Below, piece after piece: positions 5,397 to 8,619 of a DNA stretch of 8,619 nucleotides. The DNA is from an uncultured Actinomycetes bacterium. GTDB lineage: Bacteria; Actinomycetota; Actinomycetes; Nanopelagicales; Nanopelagicaceae. Location of the stretch: contig CAITKS010000194.1 in NCBI GenBank assembly GCA_903893085.1, positions 1 through 8,619 on the forward strand, read 5' to 3'. Both the position numbers and the translations under genes were made by a program. Every line of letters starts with the position of its first letter. Position 1 is the stretch's first letter. The notes beneath the pieces are model-generated. The model was not told the origin of the DNA, searched no databases, and worked only from the letters and a program-made list of their open reading frames with translations.

Positions 5397-8300
5397 GCGG
5401 CTCCTGTTTTCACATCATCGACCAGCTTCTCGATTAATGAGAACTCAACCGCCGTGGGCACTGTTGTTGCAGACCCAGGAGTTGTTTATTCGATCCTTCC
5501 TTTAACAACTCACCCCTCGAGTTTGGATGCCAGCTTCTTCACGATTGACCCAAGCAACGGTGACCTAAGCATCTCAGCCAGAAATTTTGAAATAGCAGCA
5601 GATAGCGGTGCTAACAATATTTATAACGTTGTAGTTCGTGCCGATAGCGGAACATCTACGACCGATCAGATTCTTGTCGTCACAATTCTTAATGTTAATG
5701 AAGCCCCAGTTATCTCTACAAATGGCGGGGGAGATACCGCAACTATCACGAAGGCTGAGAATTCGACTTCAGTCACAACAGTTTCAGCTGATGATCCTGA
5801 TTCCGGCACAGTAAAGACTTATTCTATAAATGGCGCCGATGCCGGCCAATTTGCGATTGACTCATCTACCGGTGTTTTAACAATGACCGCGCAAAACTTC
5901 GAAAGTCCACTTCATGGAAATACTCTAGAAGTTAACGTTAGCGTCTCAGATGGTTTAAACACAGATTCTCAAACTATTACGGTCACGATTACCGACGTTA
6001 ATGAAACAGCACCAATTATTGATCAGGCCGAAGGTGCTTTATCGAATACCAATGAAAACATTTCAATTGGTTCACTTAAAACCACCATTACAGCTACAGA
6101 CTCTGATACCGCAAATACCATCACTTTCAGCCTAAGCGGAACCGATGCAGCCTCATTTGCAATCGATACCACAACCGGTATTGTCGCTTGGGCAGTTTCA
6201 CCGAACTTTGAGCTCAAGAGCAGTTACTCATTTAACGTCGTTGCAACTGATAATGGCGTAGGAAATCTTTTTGATACCAACGCATACACAGTTGCGATTA
6301 ATGACCTAAACGATAACTTCCCGGTATTCACTTCAAATGGTGGCGGGGACACAGCAACGGTTAGTGCCGATGAGAATGTAGCTATATTTTCTACTGCAAT
6401 TTCAAACACTGCTACAGATGCTGATTCTGGAACAGTAATTCACTACAGCTTAACCGGCATCGATGCAGCATCCTTTGCGATCGATACAAATACCGGCACA
6501 GTTATTTGGAGAATTTCACCAGATTTTGAGAGTAAAAATACTTACTCCATAATCATTGAAGCCCTAGATGCTGATACCCAAATTGATTCTCAAACAGTCA
6601 CCATCTCGATTACCGATGTGAATGAGTTTGCACCAATTTTTAATCTTGCGTCTAGTTCATTATCGGCAGTCAATGAGAATGTTCCAGTCGGCGTGCTTTA
6701 TACCTTCACCGCCACAGATTCTGACACAGCAAATACCATTGTTTACAGCTTAAGTGGAACAGATGCAGGTAAATTTAATATCGATACCGCTACAGGTGCT
6801 GTTTCTTGGAAAGCATCACCAAACTTTGAGGTTCAGAGCTATTACGAATTTAGTGTCACTGCAACCGATAATGGCGTTGGCACAATCCGCGCAAATACCA
6901 ATTCTTACGATGTTGCAATTAATGACTTGAATGACAACTTACCGATTATCTCCTCTAATGGTGGCGCAATTACGGCAAATATAAACGTGGCCGAGAATTC
7001 CACTTCAGTTACAACGGTTCTTGCAACAGATGCTGATTCCGGAACCGTAGTGACTTACTCGCTTGACATAACCACAGTTGATGCCGGCCTATTTGCTATT
7101 GACTCATCAACCGGTGTTCTAACTATTACTGCTCAGAACTTCGAAATTGCAGCCCATCCCGGAAATACTCTCGTAGTTATTGTTCAAGCTACTGGCGCAT
7201 TGGAAACCGATTCTCAAACTATTACGGTGACAATTACCGATGTAAATGAGTTTGGACCACTTATTGCTTTAGCATCTAGCGCTCTGGGGACCGTCGATGA
7301 GAATGTTCCAGTCGGAGTGCTGTATACCTTCACCGCCACAGATTCTGATACCGCCAACACCATTACCTACAGCTTATATGGAACAGATGCAGGTTCATTT
7401 AATATCGATACTGCTACAGGTGCTGTCTCGTGGAAAGCGTCTCCAAACTTTGAGGTTAAGAGCAGTTACTCATTTGGTGTCACTGCAACCGATAATGGCG
7501 TTGGAAATATCTTTAGCTCAAACTCTTATACATTTTCAATCAACGACCTAAACGAGGCACCAGTTATCACTCTTGCTGGTCGTGACTTAGCAGCCGTTGC
7601 TGAGAATTGGGAAATTGTTACACCAATATTAACTTTCACCGCAACGGATGTTGATGTCGCAAATACCATCACTTATAGCCTAAGTGGAACCGATGCAGCT
7701 TTCTTTGCCATCGATGAAACAGGCACAGTCACCTGGTTAGCTTCACCAAACTACGAAGTTAAGAACGCTTACTCATTCGATGTAGTTGCAACCGATGGCC
7801 TGCTATCGGATACCAACACGTACACCATCGCGATTACAGATGTTAATGAGGCTCCGGTAATAACTTCAAATGGTGGTGGTTTAACTGCTGAGATCAGTAT
7901 CAACGAAGGCGTAACCGCCATTACAACAGTACTTGTTACAGATGTTGACTTTGGCTCAACTACCATTGTTTATGTCGATGGTGGCGCCGATGCTCGTTTC
8001 TTCTCAATCGACACGGCTACTAATGCTCTTAGGCTTGATCTTGGAAAAGATTATGAATTTGCAGAGGATGCTGAGTTCAACAATACTTACATTGTAAATG
8101 TAAGAGCTTATGGCGGTGGACTTAGTGTTTACCAGACAATCACTGTCACAATCCTTGACATAAATGACAGCACTCCGGTCATCACTCGGGCTGCCGGTTC
8201 TTTAACCGCTGTGGTTGAGAATGTTGAGATAATTACACCGATCTACACCTTTACCGCAACAGATGCTGACACCGGAACCGTTCTTACTTATAGCTTAAGT

Positions 8301-8619
8301 GGAACCGATGCAGCCTTCTTTGCCATCGATGAAACAGGAACAGTCACCTGGTTAGCTTCACCAAACTATGAGGCTCAAAACAGTTACTCATTTGATGTAG
8401 TGGCAACCGACGGTCTGTTCTCTGATACCAATACCTATACGATTGCAATTACCGATGTAAATGAAACTCCAACTTTCAATGTTGGTGTTTCTGATACAGC
8501 AACCGTTGCAGAAAATGAGACTTTCGCTAAGGCACTTGCGGGAATTGATCCTGATTCTGATGTCGTCTCGTTCACGGTTGTGGGTGGAGCAGATTCAGCG
8601 TCCTTTGAAATTACTGGCG
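5292..8619 (+). CDS. Secreted cadherin-repeat surface protein (3' end outside window)
   Basis: The frame starting at ATG 5292 is open to the end of the window: 1109 complete codons with no stop. GAGGGG (5276-5281) lies 10 nt before the ATG. A Sec signal peptide (1-35) precedes ten complete cadherin-type domains and part of an eleventh, beginning at about residues 37, 139, 241, 344, 448, 551, 656, 757, 855, 962 and 1060. Each has the calcium-site hallmarks of the family: an (N/D)EN motif near its start, ATDxDSGT or TDSDTANT, a YSLSGTDAxxFAID core with TG, xNFE or xNYE, and a closing DVNE, DLNDN or DINDS. Such domains typically form calcium-stiffened rods in cell adhesion or surface layers; that role is inferred from the family. 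No catalytic domain, anchor or sortase motif is visible, but these would be expected in the missing C-terminus. Two domain subtypes alternate (see repeats). LuxR-type gene and an operator-like array lie directly upstream. Confidence 0.93.
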   Translation, partial: MRISTQLNVKRLGKSLLILATYVGISVVSLSGANAAAPVFTSSTSFSINENSTAVGTVVADPGVVYSILPLTTHPSSLDASFFTIDPSNGDLSISARNFEIAADSGANNIYNVVVRADSGTSTTDQILVVTILNVNEAPVISTNGGGDTATITKAENSTSVTTVSADDPDSGTVKTYSINGADAGQFAIDSSTGVLTMTAQNFESPLHGNTLEVNVSVSDGLNTDSQTITVTITDVNETAPIIDQAEGALSNTNENISIGSLKTTITATDSDTANTITFSLSGTDAASFAIDTTTGIVAWAVSPNFELKSSYSFNVVATDNGVGNLFDTNAYTVAINDLNDNFPVFTSNGGGDTATVSADENVAIFSTAISNTATDADSGTVIHYSLTGIDAASFAIDTNTGTVIWRISPDFESKNTYSIIIEALDADTQIDSQTVTISITDVNEFAPIFNLASSSLSAVNENVPVGVLYTFTATDSDTANTIVYSLSGTDAGKFNIDTATGAVSWKASPNFEVQSYYEFSVTATDNGVGTIRANTNSYDVAINDLNDNLPIISSNGGAITANINVAENSTSVTTVLATDADSGTVVTYSLDITTVDAGLFAIDSSTGVLTITAQNFEIAAHPGNTLVVIVQATGALETDSQTITVTITDVNEFGPLIALASSALGTVDENVPVGVLYTFTATDSDTANTITYSLYGTDAGSFNIDTATGAVSWKASPNFEVKSSYSFGVTATDNGVGNIFSSNSYTFSINDLNEAPVITLAGRDLAAVAENWEIVTPILTFTATDVDVANTITYSLSGTDAAFFAIDETGTVTWLASPNYEVKNAYSFDVVATDGLLSDTNTYTIAITDVNEAPVITSNGGGLTAEISINEGVTAITTVLVTDVDFGSTTIVYVDGGADARFFSIDTATNALRLDLGKDYEFAEDAEFNNTYIVNVRAYGGGLSVYQTITVTILDINDSTPVITRAAGSLTAVVENVEIITPIYTFTATDADTGTVLTYSLSGTDAAFFAIDETGTVTWLASPNYEAQNSYSFDVVATDGLFSDTNTYTIAITDVNETPTFNVGVSDTATVAENETFAKALAGIDPDSDVVSFTVVGGADSASFEITG
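6586..6883 (+). repeat. Cadherin-domain DNA repeat, copy 1 of the 624-bp-offset pair (domain 5)
   Basis: This segment (end of domain 4 and most of domain 5) is closely matched without indels by 7210-7507, exactly 624 bp (208 codons) further on. Stretches such as GAGAATGTTCCAGTCGG and ACTGCAACCGATAATGG are identical. The ungapped match at the DNA level indicates relatively recent duplication of a two-domain unit. Confidence 0.8.
7210..7507 (+). repeat. Cadherin-domain DNA repeat, copy 2 of the 624-bp-offset pair (domain 7)
   Basis: This is the partner of 6586-6883. Most differences are at synonymous third positions, as in GTCGGAGTG against GTCGGCGTG, so the protein is under selection or the copies are kept similar by recombination. 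Confidence 0.8.
7560..7849 (+). repeat. Cadherin-domain DNA repeat, copy 1 of the 615-bp-offset pair (domain 8)
   Basis: Domain 8 aligns without gaps to domain 10 (8175-8464), offset 615 bp. The second half, from about 7671, is nearly identical and encodes the same FFAIDETGTVTWLASPNYE stretch; the first half is more diverged. Confidence 0.8.
8175..8464 (+). repeat. Cadherin-domain DNA repeat, copy 2 of the 615-bp-offset pair (domain 10)
   Basis: This is the partner of 7560-7849. Similarity rises sharply after about 8286, so the two halves of the domain have different histories, consistent with recombination or gene conversion within the array. Confidence 0.8.

Noticed and set aside
7297..7551. 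Plus-strand 84-codon frame inside the adhesin gene
   Set aside because: It is out of frame with a continuous open cadherin-repeat frame and has no features of its own.
6023..7966. Minus-strand frames at 6023-6217, 6224-6409 and 7769-7966
   Set aside because: They recur because the cadherin domains recur, and read as complements of the same repeated codons. They are shadows of the plus-strand gene.
5292..8619. Frameshift or stop within the cadherin-repeat gene
   Set aside because: The frame was translated through to the last base without a stop, and domain spacing stays near 100 residues throughout.

Overview
The window reads as chromosomal DNA of a moderate-to-low-GC actinobacterium. The LeuB, IlvE and CimA proteins look actinobacterial, yet codon choice is AT-leaning, intergenic gaps are short, and at least one gene looks leaderless, with a TANNNT box exactly seven bases before its ATG. 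This combination suggests a streamlined freshwater lineage of the Nanopelagicales (acI) type. That placement is inference from the sequence alone.

Layout. (1) 1-3270 is a forward operon for branched-chain amino acid synthesis: the 3' half of leuB, then ilvE (18-nt gap), then cimA (9-nt gap). CimA makes citramalate from pyruvate and acetyl-CoA, LeuB oxidises methylmalate as well as isopropylmalate, and IlvE does the final transamination. Together they supply leucine and a threonine-independent route to isoleucine. A hairpin with a short T run follows cimA. (2) 3404-3907 holds a small Cro/C1-type helix-turn-helix protein, probably leaderless, and an unrecognised 84-residue protein on the opposite strand; their stop codons abut. 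(3) 4187-4984 encodes a 265-residue LuxR-type regulator with a GAF-like N-terminus, preceded by a good promoter candidate, a run of seven Gs and a possible 13-codon leader ORF. (4) 4985-5291 is a structured intergenic region. It has four tandem 11-bp repeats, inverted copies of the same motif, a hairpin with a T6 tail on the minus strand, further stem-loops, and a TTGACA box bracketed by TGCGCA palindromes. (5) 5292 to the window end is a single open frame with no stop. It encodes a secreted protein with a Sec signal peptide followed by ten complete cadherin-type domains and part of an eleventh.

The second half looks like a regulator-plus-surface-protein module. The LuxR protein is the nearest candidate to control the large adhesin-like gene, and the 11-bp array between them is the natural candidate operator. 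That link is inferred from position only. The adhesin is a mosaic: two domain subtypes (A and B) mostly alternate, and near-identical DNA copies recur at offsets of 624 and 615 bp, showing expansion by duplicating domain pairs.
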